Notes under the pieces: model-generated
Told to the model about the DNA's origin: nothing
Database searches by the model: none
Seen by the model: the letters and a program-made list of their open reading frames with translations, nothing else
Part shown: one piece after another, positions 1 through 10,500 of the stretch
Position numbering within the stretch: the stretch's first letter is position 1
Layout of the letters: the number at the start of each line of letters is the position of its first letter
Translations under genes and position numbers: made by a program
Assembly: GCA_032718475.1 (NCBI GenBank)
Contig: JAUCBJ010007942.1
Span: forward strand, 1 to 64,000
DNA length: 64,000 bases
Source of the DNA: Nemertoderma westbladi
Taxonomy: Eukaryota; Xenacoelomorpha; Nemertodermatida; Nemertodermatidae
Direction of reading: 5' to 3'

Positions 1-1391
1 AGTTAATGGAGGTATGGTGACAGTGGGGTGGCTAAAGGATAGGGTGTAGTACAGTACAGTAGTAGGCCTACTGAATATAGCCCAGACGAATAGGCTGACT
101 CCTGACTGGGCTAGTCCTAGATACAGGTCTGCATGTTGCAGGAGCAGTACTGGCACAGTATCATTTTTTTTTGGGGGGGGGGGGGGGGGGGGGGGTGGTT
201 ATAAAATAATTGTGATCCCCGCATTGTTCAAATATGTTGGTAAAAATATTATACGGTGGTTGGACAATGAAAGATATAGAAACTACAGTACTGTAGTACT
301 GTACGTAAAGAAATGGAAAATACAGCGTCGTGTTGGTATTTAGTTCTATAAAAAATAAAAAGGTTTAAAATACAGTACGTACATACAGTAGTTAAATGCA
401 CCGAGGGAAGTATGATATATGGTATGTCTATAAATATTATTCAAATGGATGCGGCGTATTAAATATTTCGTAAAACAGGTCAGCTGAAGGGACTAAAACA
501 TACTGTATGCATGCAAATTGCAAAGTCAGCTAGCCTCACGCCTTATAGTTTAGACAATTGTTTAGTTTACTTACTGCTGACTGACAAGGTTCATTTGTAA
601 TAGTCTTGGCTAGGATTCTTTCCCCGGGCTCCTTCCCCAGCCAGCTGGCTGGCTTTCTAGTTCTCTATGAGTTTGACTGGGACACTGCTGATGCTCCAGA
701 TTAGTGGACGCTTTGTGCATCTAGTGCAACCACTAATGATGTAATTTTGTATAAAGCCCGATTGGCTCACAAAGAGGTTTTGGACCATGGAGAAGAGGGG
801 CTTCACAACCATTACAGTAAGTCAGTGTGTGATAATGTGATCCAACCTACCGGTTTCAGTTACAGTACATTATTAACCAGTAAGCACAAAATGAGAATAT
901 TTGTGGCAGTTGATCCTACAATTCCATTTGTCCAGGCTTCTGAAGAGATGGATCCCTTTTGTGTAAGCACTACATAAGTTATTTACCCTGATATTTGCCC
1001 CTCCAAAATGTTTTGTAATGAATTAATCGAAATTGAGATATTAATTGTTTATTTCTTCAGAAAATAAAATAGTATATTAAACAGAATTTACAAATAATTA
1101 TAAGAATACACTGCATTATAGTTATTACTAATTGTTAAGAAAAATGGTGGCAGATAGTTACAGTAGTAGCCCCTGGCCAGATTGAATCCTCTGAGCCCCA
1201 CGCCATCACCAAACCCTAAGCTACGCCAGGGGCAACGACCACCGCGCAGAGAGAGGGAGGTGGAACAGAGGAGCGCAAACTGCAGTCTCCGCTGGATACC
1301 CCCTAACATGCAGCCGAGACCCCTCTCACGTATGCCATACAACCTCGCCACGAGTGACTCGGCGAGATACGAATAAAATTTGTGTCTCAGT
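1..1391. other. AT-rich region, no supported gene
   Basis: I see no convincing gene. It holds a 23-base G homopolymer (173-195) and several 'tactgtac'-type phrases. A 76-codon frame at 747-977 (+) has no recognisable motif. A GC-richer patch at about 1190-1350 is open on both strands but I cannot assign it. Confidence 0.5.
173..195. repeat. G23 homopolymer
   Basis: A run of 23 G directly follows nine T. A C23 run at 8752-8774, followed by a T run, and a G19 run at 38987-39005 are the other long G/C homopolymers in the window. Lengths may be unreliable because such runs are error-prone in sequencing. Confidence 0.9.
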
Positions 1392-2700
1392 TCAATCTGT
1401 GTTGTCTGTAGTGCCTACCAGGGGGGTAAATTCCATCCTCCACTCCTCGCAGAGGGATCTGTAGTGGTTCTTCTTGAGCCTGCAGCAGACTTCTAGAAGT
1501 GACTCTGTCGAGCAGTTGGTCTGGGAGTATGTAGTCGCGTCAGGGTTTATCACCGCAATGTCAAACGACGCGACCCATTGGTTCATCCAGACCCTGCGAG
1601 CTACCAGATCTGCCCACACTCCTCCTACCTCTCGGCCGTCCTGATCCAGGTGACCCCGCGAGTGGGTCACTTCCCGTTCCATGCTGGATGCGCCGACTAC
1701 CTCAGCAATGAGGTTCCCAATCACCTCCTGCACCTCGTTGTGGTGCTTTATTATCAGCCAACCAGACTTTCGGCTCAGGGGCGTGAATGGGTTCCCATAT
1801 CCCTCGCAATTCACTGGGAGACCCGGTGGTGTGAGTCTATAGAGGAGTGCCAATCCATCTCGGAATTCATCTGTATTCAGGTCAGTGTGGTCGAGGGTGG
1901 AAAGTTGTGCTGTATACCAACCCCCTGTCTTGTTGATGATGGCATGATCCTCAGTTCTTCTGTGGCTGGTGGGAAGGTCTGTGATAGCAGCCTCCTGTTG
2001 GAGTTTATACTGGGCGTCCTGGAACTTGCGCTGCTTTTTCAGCTCCTCGCGGAGGTGCAACTCGTGTTCGGCCACCAGGAGAGGCTGCATAGATAGATCT
2101 GATGGCCTCTGTGATGAGGGAAGTTCCATCAACTGATGCTTTCCTGGCTGGCACTCTCCTTGTCAGGGGGTCGCGCAGCCTGATGCCACCATGGCGAACC
2201 GGTAGGAGGATGAGGTTGTCCTCAACAGAGCCCAAGTAGGTACCAAACAGGGCGGGGACATAGCTGCGCAGGACTACGGTAAGAATGGGTGTAAATTCCT
2301 CCTCAGCAGTTTCGACAACACACCGGGACATACCAGTATGGGCCGTTTGGGGATAGACTCTGGCGACCCTTGCCATATTGTCGATGCTGGCTACCCAGCC
2401 TTCCACCTTCTTTGTGACAGACTCTTTACATCCTTCTTCATTGCCAATGTACCCTCCCAGGAACCAATGGCCAGCGACAACTTGAATACCACTGGGTCCG
2501 AACATTGCTTTGGCATGCGCTTCGTACTTCGGTTTAACCACGAGGTAGCATTTAGCTGGCTCAGAGTAGTAGCCGATGCTGGCACCCCGAATAAGTAGCT
2601 GTGATCACCAGGCCCAGATGGCATCAAGTTGGCCCACATCGGATGAGTCATCTGCATACCAGGCCTGGAGTGGAGCCTCTAGCGAGGTGGTGACGCTATA
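1392..2700 (-). pseudogene. Decayed retroelement RT with endonuclease-like C-terminus
   Basis: This is a broken reverse-transcriptase gene fragment. Reading the minus strand from about 2700, the RT catalytic motif YADDS is encoded at 2647-2658. An in-frame TGA follows at 2605-2607, where relatives have tryptophan. The frame then runs to about 2005 through 'FLGGYIGNEEG' and 'LLPVRHGGIRLRDP', both typical of this RT family. A frame change in the overlap 2005-2132 leads into a 246-codon frame ending at 1392. That frame carries 'EFRDGLALLYRLTPPGLP', 'KHHNEVQEVIGNLIAEV' and 'FTPLV', which match the C-terminal segment of a class of RTs common in fish, coral and algal genomes. That segment has a conserved HNE motif and later aspartates resembling a restriction-like nuclease. 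The usual CxCG cysteine cluster is degraded here. No 5' portion is visible. Family recall is from memory; no formal name is claimed. Confidence 0.65.
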
Positions 2701-3101
2701 TCTGGGTGATGGAGTCAGATAATGGAGCGATGCGGCCTGTGGAGTGGCTGTTGGTGGTGCGGTGGTGCATTGGGTCGGTTGTCCATGGGTTCATGGATCA
2801 AGGCGGGGGGTGTGGGGGTAGTGGGCTGTGCATCATTGAGACACCGGATGAGGGGAAGGGTAGCCTAGCCATAGCCATAAATTAACCCTACGTCCATCCC
2901 TCTTGGCTCCAGATAGGTTCATTCCTGCCACCTGCCAAGCATGTAAAGGGTGGGTGGGATGGCTGTTATAAAGAAATCTGAAAGCACAGCACCAGTACTG
3001 TCGGCAGTTCGGTACTGTTGGCAATAAGGGAAATTTATTAACAGGTATAATATTAATTATCCATTTAAATCTAATTAAAGTTTATTGTTTTTATCTCCTG
3101 C
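2701..3101. other. Short intergenic stretch, no gene seen
   Basis: GT-rich to about 2840, then AT-rich. It separates the RT pseudogene from the left direct repeat of LINE-A copy 1. I find no supported feature. Confidence 0.5.
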
Positions 3102-3174
3102 ATGGATGTGATAAATCAATAATCCATCGTCGACTGAAGCAAACTGAGTCACCGTCTGTGTCCGTTCAGTTTTA
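3102..3174 (+). repeat. Left 73-bp direct repeat flanking LINE-A1
   Basis: This 73-bp block, starting ATGGATGYGATAAATC, recurs at 6114-6186 with 5 mismatches by eye. The two copies bracket LINE-A copy 1 exactly: the right one begins at the end of the TAG tail. A long target-site duplication is the simplest reading. The remnant of a head-to-tail second copy is the alternative. Confidence 0.8.
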
Positions 3175-3236
3175 GAAGACAGAGAAGAAAGAAGAACCAA
3201 CCTGTTGAAATGTAAAAAGACACAAAGATTGCTACA

Positions 3237-3893
3237 GTGAACGCACGCACGCTGAAAGCACATAGAAAACAGGGTGACATGGTCGCTCTGGCAATGGAAT
3301 ATAACATCGACATCATTTGCATCAAAGAACATCGGATTTTTCCTGAAGACACTGCCATGAAGTACAATGACATTGGAAATGGATGGACGTTAGTAACAAG
3401 CTCAGCAGTAAGAAACTCGGCCAATGCATCAATTGGTGGAGTAGGAATTATGCTAAGCCCATTTGCACTTAAGACCCTAAACAACATTGAATCTATAAAT
3501 TCCAGGGTTATGATCGCAACATTTGATGGGAATCCCAAGACAACAGTTATATGTTGCTACAGTCCAACCAATGCCTCAGAGCCAGAACAAGCAGTCAAGT
3601 TTTATGAAGATCTGACTGGACTTATAAAGGACATTCCGAAACACAATGTTAGGGTCATGGCTGGTGACCTGAATGGGCAAATTGGCCCAGAAGACATCAA
3701 GGGTTACACCTATAACACCAATTCTAACAGAAATGGGTACTTACTTTTAGACCTAATGGAAGAATGTGAATTGATACCAACAAACAACACATTCGAAAAG
3801 AGTAAGGGGAAGCTATGGTCCTTTCAATACACTAATGGAACCAAAGCACAACTGGATTATATCCTTATAAAAAAAAGTGGAGAAACAGCATGA
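3237..3893 (+). pseudogene. LINE-A1 endonuclease domain (frameshifted from RT)
   Basis: This encodes most of an exonuclease-endonuclease-phosphatase (APE-like) domain, which nicks target DNA to prime reverse transcription. Visible motifs are 'TVNARTLKAH' at the start, 'IDIICIKEH' (normally with Q before the catalytic E, here K), 'GVGIMLSP', 'VMAGDLNGQIG' (catalytic D and N) and 'AQLDYILI'. The final SDH motif is encoded at the start of the next frame, so one domain is split. The break maps to a homopolymer of eight A just before the stop near 3893; it may be a mutation or a sequencing error. The frame opens with GTG rather than ATG; copy 2 has ATG at the equivalent codon. A stop lies a few codons upstream. 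The frame overlaps the RT frame by a few bases. Confidence 0.75.
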
Positions 3894-6100
3894 TCGACTG
3901 CGAGGCATACAGCTCGTTCAACCTAATTGGTTCGGACCACAGAATTGTGACTGCAGAGATCAGACTCAGTTTGAGAGCCAGCAAACCCAGGACAAGCAAG
4001 CAAATCAACTATGACTGGGAGAAACTCAGAACTGACAATGCAGTAAAGGATGCTTACACAGTAGAAGTTCAAAACCGGTTTGAAGCACTTCAGTCAATGG
4101 ATGAAGACCAGTCCACCGATTCAATATACCAGAATATAATAACAGCCCACAAGGAATCAGTTAAGAGGCATATCCCCCAGAAACCCAAACGAAAACAGTA
4201 TGTGCCATGGCAAAACTCTGAGGTTACTTGTAAGAGAGAAGATCTTAAGATAGCCTACAAAGTTAAAACCGAACAACCAACAATGGAAAACATTAACAAG
4301 GTTGAGAAAGTTAAGGACGATCATAAATTGGCCTACAACATCAGCCAGGAAAAGTACATACAGGGTAAAATTGGAGCAATTACAACTGCTAACATACAGC
4401 AACAATCAAGACTTACCTGGCAAACTGTAAATGAGGTATCTGGTCGGAAAGGTTGTACAAAGGGGCGCCTCAAAGCCGATAGTCCTGAAGAACGTGTTGA
4501 GAAGTGGAAAAATCACTTCAGCAACTTGCTTGGGCAGCCACCATACATCGAGGTCAGCCCTACAAGGAAAATATATGACAAGACACTACCTATAGAAACA
4601 GGGGACTTCACACCTGCCGAACTCCAAAGAAGCATTAAAAGCATGTCCAATAATAAAGCGAGTGGATTAGATGAAATCCCAGCGGAGGTATGGAAAACAG
4701 GAGTGCTAAACAGACCATTATTGAATGTTTGCAACCGGATGTTAAAAGGGGAAAAGCCACCACCAATTTGTACTAAAGGTCAACTAAAGCCTCTCCCCAA
4801 GAAAGGAGACCTCGGCATACCAACAAACTATCGTGGGATCTGCCTGCTTGTGGTAGCTGCCAAAATATACAATAAAATGATTCTATATAGGAATAGACCT
4901 CACACAGAGAAACTACTGCGTAAGAGCCAAAACGGATTTAGACCAAATAGATCAACAATAGCTCAGATACTTTCGCCACGGAGACTGAGTGAAGGAATTA
5001 AGTCAAAGAATCTCCCACCAGTCATGACTTTTGTGGACTTCAAGAAGGCATTCGACTCCATCTATAGAGGTATAATGCTTGAAATCCTAAGAGCTTATGG
5101 AATACCAGAAGAAATTGTTGCTGGCATTGGATTGTTATATTGTGACACAGAAGCGCAGGTACTCTCACCAGATGGTGAAACTCAGTTTTTCTCAATCCTG
5201 GCTGGCGTACTGCAAGGTGACACATTAGCACCATTACTATTTGTAATCGTGCTGGATTACGCAATGAGGACAGCCACAAAGGGTGAAGATCTGGGATTCA
5301 CACTTCAAGAACGCAGAAGTAGTAGATATCCGGCAACTACAGTCACAGACACCGACTTTGCGGATGACATCGCCCTGCTCTCTAATACACAAGCAGATGC
5401 ACAGCTTCAACTAAATAAAGTGGAGAGGGCTGCTAAGGAGGCTGGATTGCATATAAATGCCACCAAGATCGAATTGATGACCTTTAATGTTGATGGAAAC
5501 TTGACAACCATTGATAATAATCAACTAAGGAAGGTCGACGACTTCCAGTACCTTGGGTCATGGATAGAGAGTAGCAAAAAGGACATAGAAGTTAGGAAAG
5601 CAAAGGCTTGGGTAGCTCTATCAAAAATGGATACCATCTGGAAATCAGAAATCTCCAGGCACCTGAAGACTAAGTTCTTTCGAGCCACAGTGGAAAGTGT
5701 ATTTTTATATGGGGGTGAGACCTGGACACTGACGAAATCACTTGAACAACGAATTGATAGTTGCTACACAAGACTACTAAGGGCCGCCCTAAACATCAGC
5801 TGGAGACAACACATGACAAACGCCGAGCTTTATGGTACAATACCACCTGTATCAACCACCCTCCGTGGACGCAGATTAAGATTCAGTGGGCACTGCTGGC
5901 AAAGTAAAGACGAGGTCACACCAGATCTACTTTTCTGGCAACCAACTCATGGAAAGCGTAGTCGTGGACGACCGGCCATAACATATATAGATCAACTTGA
6001 AAGGGATACTGAACTTGGGAGAAACGAAATTGCGACAACTATGGAGAATCGGGAAGCCTGGAAGGATCTCATTTCCACTGTCCGAGTTCGCTCGACCTAA
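3890..6100 (+). CDS. LINE-A1 reverse transcriptase (end of EN domain plus RT)
   Basis: A 736-residue frame. Residues 12-20 (NLIGSDHRI) complete the endonuclease with its catalytic SDH. A linker with charged residues runs to about 230. RT fingers and palm follow: 'ASGLDEIPAEVWK' at about 257, 'NGFRPNRST' at about 348, 'FVDFKKAFDSI' with catalytic D at 383, 'GVLQGDTLAPLLF' at about 439, and the active site 'FADDIALL' with aspartates 491-492. Then come 'FQYLGSWI' and a C-terminal region with 'RLRFSGHCW' and 'GKRSRGRPA'. It ends with an in-frame TAA that merges into the TAG-repeat tail. The frame is otherwise intact, suggesting a fairly young copy, although the flanking duplications differ at 5 of 73 positions. 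Clade assignment to RTE-like is by motif reading; a CR1-side clade cannot be excluded. Confidence 0.8.
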   Translation: MIDCEAYSSFNLIGSDHRIVTAEIRLSLRASKPRTSKQINYDWEKLRTDNAVKDAYTVEVQNRFEALQSMDEDQSTDSIYQNIITAHKESVKRHIPQKPKRKQYVPWQNSEVTCKREDLKIAYKVKTEQPTMENINKVEKVKDDHKLAYNISQEKYIQGKIGAITTANIQQQSRLTWQTVNEVSGRKGCTKGRLKADSPEERVEKWKNHFSNLLGQPPYIEVSPTRKIYDKTLPIETGDFTPAELQRSIKSMSNNKASGLDEIPAEVWKTGVLNRPLLNVCNRMLKGEKPPPICTKGQLKPLPKKGDLGIPTNYRGICLLVVAAKIYNKMILYRNRPHTEKLLRKSQNGFRPNRSTIAQILSPRRLSEGIKSKNLPPVMTFVDFKKAFDSIYRGIMLEILRAYGIPEEIVAGIGLLYCDTEAQVLSPDGETQFFSILAGVLQGDTLAPLLFVIVLDYAMRTATKGEDLGFTLQERRSSRYPATTVTDTDFADDIALLSNTQADAQLQLNKVERAAKEAGLHINATKIELMTFNVDGNLTTIDNNQLRKVDDFQYLGSWIESSKKDIEVRKAKAWVALSKMDTIWKSEISRHLKTKFFRATVESVFLYGGETWTLTKSLEQRIDSCYTRLLRAALNISWRQHMTNAELYGTIPPVSTTLRGRRLRFSGHCWQSKDEVTPDLLFWQPTHGKRSRGRPAITYIDQLERDTELGRNEIATTMENREAWKDLISTVRVRST

Positions 6101-6113
6101 TAGTAGTAGTAGT

Positions 6114-6186
6114 ATGGATGCGATAAATCATTAATCCATAGTCGACTGAAGCAAACTGAGTTACCGTCTGTTTCCGTTCAGTTTTA
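6114..6186 (+). repeat. Right 73-bp direct repeat flanking LINE-A1
   Basis: The partner of the block at 3102-3174. It begins immediately after the TAG tail and ends with 'TTCAGTTTTA', after which the two flanks diverge completely. Differences between copies are single-base substitutions with no indels. Confidence 0.8.
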
Positions 6187-6706
6187 CTGAACACTGTCGC
6201 CATATTTTCTTGCTCATTTTCTCTAAAATGTCTTCAGGACGTTTCGACATATGGAATACAGTCTTACACGTTAAACGATTATTTACATACAGTAGCTGCT
6301 TTATTGAATAAATCAGAACGCATTAATATAATATAAATGGAAATAATACATTCTGGAATACTGTAATTGAAGTTGTTTCCATGTTGTTGATTACTTTGCA
6401 GCGTTACATGTAGTACAAGCGTAACAAAATATATTTATTTAGTGCGATTTGTGTTTGGGGCCTTGAAGGACCACAAGTTATTTTTGTTCTGTTTCTCTGA
6501 TACTGTACTATATCAACAATATCGTGTTGGGTGTTAAATAAAACACAAATATATAATATTTTGTAGCGGTTGCCGGTTGAAATGTTGATATTAATTTGTG
6601 CGCCATATATGTTTTGAAACGTCAACAATAGCCTTAATTGGCTTGTTTGTCTTTTGAATATACTAACCTGATTATAAAACGGATTCTCAAGATTCGATTA
6701 TTTATG
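6187..6706. other. AT-rich intergenic DNA, no gene seen
   Basis: No supported coding or repeat feature. Short open frames on the minus strand lack motifs. Confidence 0.5.
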
Positions 6707-7270
6707 GCAACAGTAGTTCCAGTACTCTTATAGGAGTCCATGCTGGGCTCTAACTGCAGACGACACCAAATCTCTGGATGCACTAATATAAGAATGGTGC
6801 GCCGGGTTCATTGTGTCAAGTACAATGAACTGAACATATCTCCAAATAGACTCTATACAACTTTGAAGGTATTTCATTAGTCTCCCTTAACTTGACTCAT
6901 TAACAAAGTCGCCTCCGCTTGGCAGGACATTGCCTTCGCCGTGAGGACCAGCTTGTGCTCAATCTTCCCATATGGAGCGAATAAGCATGGTAGACAGCCC
7001 ATGGCTTTCTTGAGACGCATCTTAAAAGACACAGACCTTGAAGATGCGGATAATCTCGCGAATATCATGGGGGAAAGGGGTTGTGGAGACGCAATTTTGT
7101 CAATAAGCCGGCATATAATTAGCATATCATACCATTCATAGCATTAATGCATTGCGGCACGCCATTTGTGGATTGCATGGTAGTGGCAAAATATTTTCGT
7201 TAAACCAAGATATCATCTCTATGTGCAGCTGCACTCTAAGGTCGATTATAGTCTTAGTAATAGTAGATAA
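6707..7270 (+). pseudogene. LINE-B copy 1, decayed 3' fragment
   Basis: A 5'-truncated, internally decayed 3' end of LINE-B. The DNA matches the better copies at 'GCAGCAGTAGTTCCAGTACT' (with one change), 'CGCCGGGTTCATTGTGTCAA' and 'TTTGCAGGACATTGC' (with changes). The 'GGQPMTFLRRILKDTG' region is recognisable in the frame at 6941-7141. A stretch around 6840-6900 diverges. The 3' UTR is about 100 nt longer than in the 14-, 26- and 45-kb copies and is shared with the 44-kb copy, so the two define a subfamily. It ends near a 'tagtcttagtaatagtag' tail. Confidence 0.7.
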
Positions 7271-8484
7271 TAATTCAGAAAGTTTGTGGATATTTTGGCA
7301 ACCTGTGTTTAAGTGAGTCCATATTGTTTTCAATCGATTTTGCAACCATAGCTTCTAATTGGTTAGTTCTGAATACAGCTTGTGCATCGGAAGGCAATTA
7401 ATCGATGTTGCTTTTATTACGGTGTTCAATGTTGACGTGTGACAGATGCACCATATTCTACACCATCACAAATAGAGGTTCGATTTCACACGATCGGTAA
7501 GTTGTAGAGAACCCACTAATCATCACAATTATACAATCGGATTTACAGTTTATAATTTCCAAAAATAACAAATAATTATTCACTTTTGTTGCCCTGATAT
7601 TTATAATTTTAGTAGTGCAATGTCTAGAAAATTCGTCATTGACGTCCAGATGGGATCGAACTGGTGACCTCCAGGTTGGATGTCTAGCGCTCCAACCAAA
7701 ATGCACTGTTGATTTTTGTTTCTAATTAGAAGACCGTTAGGGCTTATTACTGTAAAAGTATTCACCATCTACATAATCTATCTATCTATGTATATTGGGT
7801 GAACTCCACCGAAGCTCTATAGCTCGTCAGTCAATGAAAGTTATATCAATCGACGCAGCTCAATGCCAGGATGTGGAAAAAAGTTTTTGGAAAAAATTAT
7901 CAAAGTGTATTTTTTTAATTTCGAAAAATAGCCCCATAACACGAAAATTGCCATCAACTCAACGATAGAAACACCAGCTGCTGGTACTCATGAGGGAGGG
8001 CCTAGTAATCCTACTACTATTGAATGGATAGGCCCAAACTGCAGAGAAGTATATTACTTGCCAAGTTTATTACTGTCTTATTCTATCCCAGACAGTAAGG
8101 GCACATCAACTCTTAGCTTGTAATGTCATTTGAATAAGCCGAATTTGAATGTCCCGTCAGCTGAATAGCTCTTCCCAGTGGATCCTACAGAATATTTATA
8201 AGGTTACTCGCTATGTTAGGTGGGAGGCCAGCTGATTGAATTTAAGCACTTGGCCGTTTAAATGTTTTATAGGTTAATAATGACATTTAAGGCCTGGGAT
8301 TACTCTCTCTTTTATTGTATCAACAATGGGGAGAGACCCAACTACACAACGTTTGTCTATAGACGCACTTTCTAGTTATAGTAACAAGGTGTTGGCAAGC
8401 TGTGTTTTCTAGGTGTTTGTTATGAATCATTGTTGTTCTATGAACTAATTCTAGAGATGCAACCTCGATAGATAAGTTTTTACT
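7271..8484. other. Intergenic DNA with a SINE-like fragment
   Basis: No coding feature is supported. A tRNA-like fragment at 7640-7712 is listed separately, and a short TCTA repeat lies at about 7775-7790. Confidence 0.5.
7640..7712 (-). repeat. tRNA-derived SINE-like fragment
   Basis: On the minus strand the sequence has a D-arm-like 'TTGGTTGGAGCGCTAGA' and, about 30 nt on, a B-box-like 'CAGTTCGATCCC', the arrangement of a Pol III internal promoter. I cannot close a good acceptor stem or T stem, so a functional tRNA is unlikely. A tRNA pseudogene or SINE head is more plausible. Confidence 0.45.
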
Positions 8485-8790
8485 GGGGTAAACGATACGC
8501 CTACACCTACACCTACACCTACTTAGGCAGGTTAGTAAAGAAGCAGGTTACAGAGACGGGTTGCATGGAACCAAAACAATAAACGAGAGATACAGTACTG
8601 TAGGAAACTTAATTTAATTGAGAATCAACAGTTTGGGGATCAACAGTCAGATTGGCTTACCGGCGGCAGGCCGGTACATGCACCTACTGTATAGGCGTGA
8701 ATAAGCGTGTAGGGGTGATTGTAGGCGTGTCCCTGCGTAACGTTTACCACACCCCCCCCCCCCCCCCCCCCCCCACTTTTTTTTTTCTTT
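8485..8790. repeat. Inverted-repeat element with GGTAAACG..TACGC ends
   Basis: The left end reads GGGGTAAACGATACGCC, followed by CCTACA repeats. The right end, read on the minus strand, contains GGTAAACGTTACGC followed by further CGCCTACA-like repeats, and abuts the C23 run. This is a MITE-like arrangement of about 270-300 bp. The left end recurs at 10427-10500, directly before the satellite. I see no clear target duplication. Confidence 0.45.
8752..8774. repeat. C23 homopolymer
   Basis: Twenty-three C followed by A and a run of ten T. It lies at the right edge of the inverted-repeat element. Confidence 0.9.
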
Positions 8791-10426
8791 ACCGAAAATA
8801 AGTTATATTTTTTATTGGTGGAATACTAGGACTAATCCCATCACACGTTTACTTAACTTACTTTTCGTATAATAGATTTGTTAACCACCTGAAAAACTAA
8901 ATGGCAGACAGGGCACTAACGAAAAGCGCAAACATTCTTTATACATTATATTCTTTTAAATATTTGCGATATTCGTCAGATTCCCATCCACTCAGACTAT
9001 TTCATATATTTATATTTATTTATCAATTAAATTAAATTCAATTCAACTTCAATTTATTAATAAATTAAATAATAATTTGGAATAAAATCAAATTCCCAAT
9101 GCCAATCTATATACTGTATATATTAAGGCCGGAAAACACTTCACACATCCACAATCCCTGTAAATAAAAGCGTAACTAAATAGAATCGAGAGTTTAACCT
9201 CCGGCCCATCATACTTCCTCGCGCGACTCGTTAAATGACATAAACATTGTGTTAACCTTGAACGAACATCACGATCGAGATAGGAAACCGTAAAAATAAT
9301 ACCCGATCCCAAGGGCACCGGCCAATAATTCGACCCATTGTCCATTCGTGATTAAACGCGCATGTTGCCAGGCTTCTTATCTCACACAACTTGTTAGCGA
9401 AACAATCATTGAATCCAACGGAATAGGTCCCTTGGGATGTGCTACCTAAGTACCCGGTATCAGGTTAAAAGCTGCTAAATTTACCAATTTAAAACGTTAG
9501 AAGGAAATTGCTCAAGGAAAATTTAAGTTATTACAGAGGGGTTTCGTTCTGCTTACTTAGAAGAAACTGACGCGAATAATGTGCGGATTGGGTGGGCGTG
9601 TGCGTATTTCTGCACTTAACATGCATCTGGTGTTTAGTTAGTGAGGCTGAAAGACGGCGGGCCAGTTGGTTGTTACGCTAGCGTCGTCATCCCGTTTAAA
9701 TGGCGGTAATGTATTTTACGTGATGAGGATTCTTGTCAGGACAGAACACGAGAGGTTCAGCAGTTCAATAACAAGCTGAATTCTAACCAATCAATAGCCA
9801 CTGCTTCATTGTTTATAAGGTTGCATTGTACCAAAAACCTTCAGTAAGTTTATTGTAGCATCTACATTTAAATGTTTTTTTTATCTAAGATAATCAAGCA
9901 AGCAATTAATTAATACATTAATTTAATTACTATAGTCCAATTAATAAAATGTTTGATAGATTTTTTATACAGTTAAATTACATTTTTTCATTCCGTTTGA
10001 AATTATAATTACTGCGTTATTATTACGATCTTCAATTTGACCATTTATAATTAAATAAATATTTATATGCGGTTCCAATCAGAAAGAGTAAATGTTTCAT
10101 GCAATTCAGGTAAGCGGAATGAGCCAACAACGCACGTTATAGTTCGCTCTCAATCAGCGAGTACTATCGAACTGTCAACCTTTCAGTCTTCCGATTGCAG
10201 CGTAATGTTTATAGTCTGAGCACAGAGTGCTTCCAACACACTCCACACCCTGTTCTGTAGTCGCCTTACAGTAAATATTGAGTATATCGTAACCATGGAA
10301 ACGTTTACAATCTGGCAGTTACATGAGAAGCACCTCTGTACGTTACTTGTAAATAACTTTTGAAAGTCAATTTTTAACACAATATCCATTGGACATACTG
10401 TACTTATGGTATTGTACTTAAAAACG
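8791..10426. other. AT-rich intergenic DNA, no gene seen
   Basis: No motif-bearing frame, RNA gene or repeat array recognised. An 85-codon minus-strand frame at 9088-9345 shows no family signature. Confidence 0.5.
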
Positions 10427-10500
10427 GGGGTAAACGCTACGCCTACACTTACACACGCTTACAATTACAATTACACCTACTTGTAGACAGGTTAGTAGTA
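10427..10500 (+). repeat. Second copy of the GGGGTAAACG..CTACGCC element end
   Basis: The sequence GGGGTAAACGCTACGCC, followed by CTACAC-rich DNA and 'gacaggttagta', matches 8485-8560. It sits immediately upstream of the 16-bp satellite, so the array seems to begin inside or beside this element. Confidence 0.55.

Larger units (their letters stand above)
3175..6113 (+). mobile_element. LINE-A copy 1 (RTE-like non-LTR retrotransposon)
   Basis: This is a nearly full-length APE-type LINE with a short 5' leader (3175-3236), an endonuclease frame, an RT frame, almost no 3' UTR and a (TAG)n tail (6100-6113). A single apurinic-like endonuclease/RT protein, a very short 3' UTR and a microsatellite tail fit the RTE clade. 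The C-terminal 'RGRPAITYIDQL' region is also typical of RTE/BovB-like proteins. The only coding break I see is at an A8 run near 3870. A second copy (49273-50208 plus 54928-55050) confirms the family. Confidence 0.8.

Noticed and set aside
8490-8520. Telomeric repeat (CCTACA)n
   Set aside because: Only about four units, not the animal CCCTAA repeat, and part of an inverted-repeat element.
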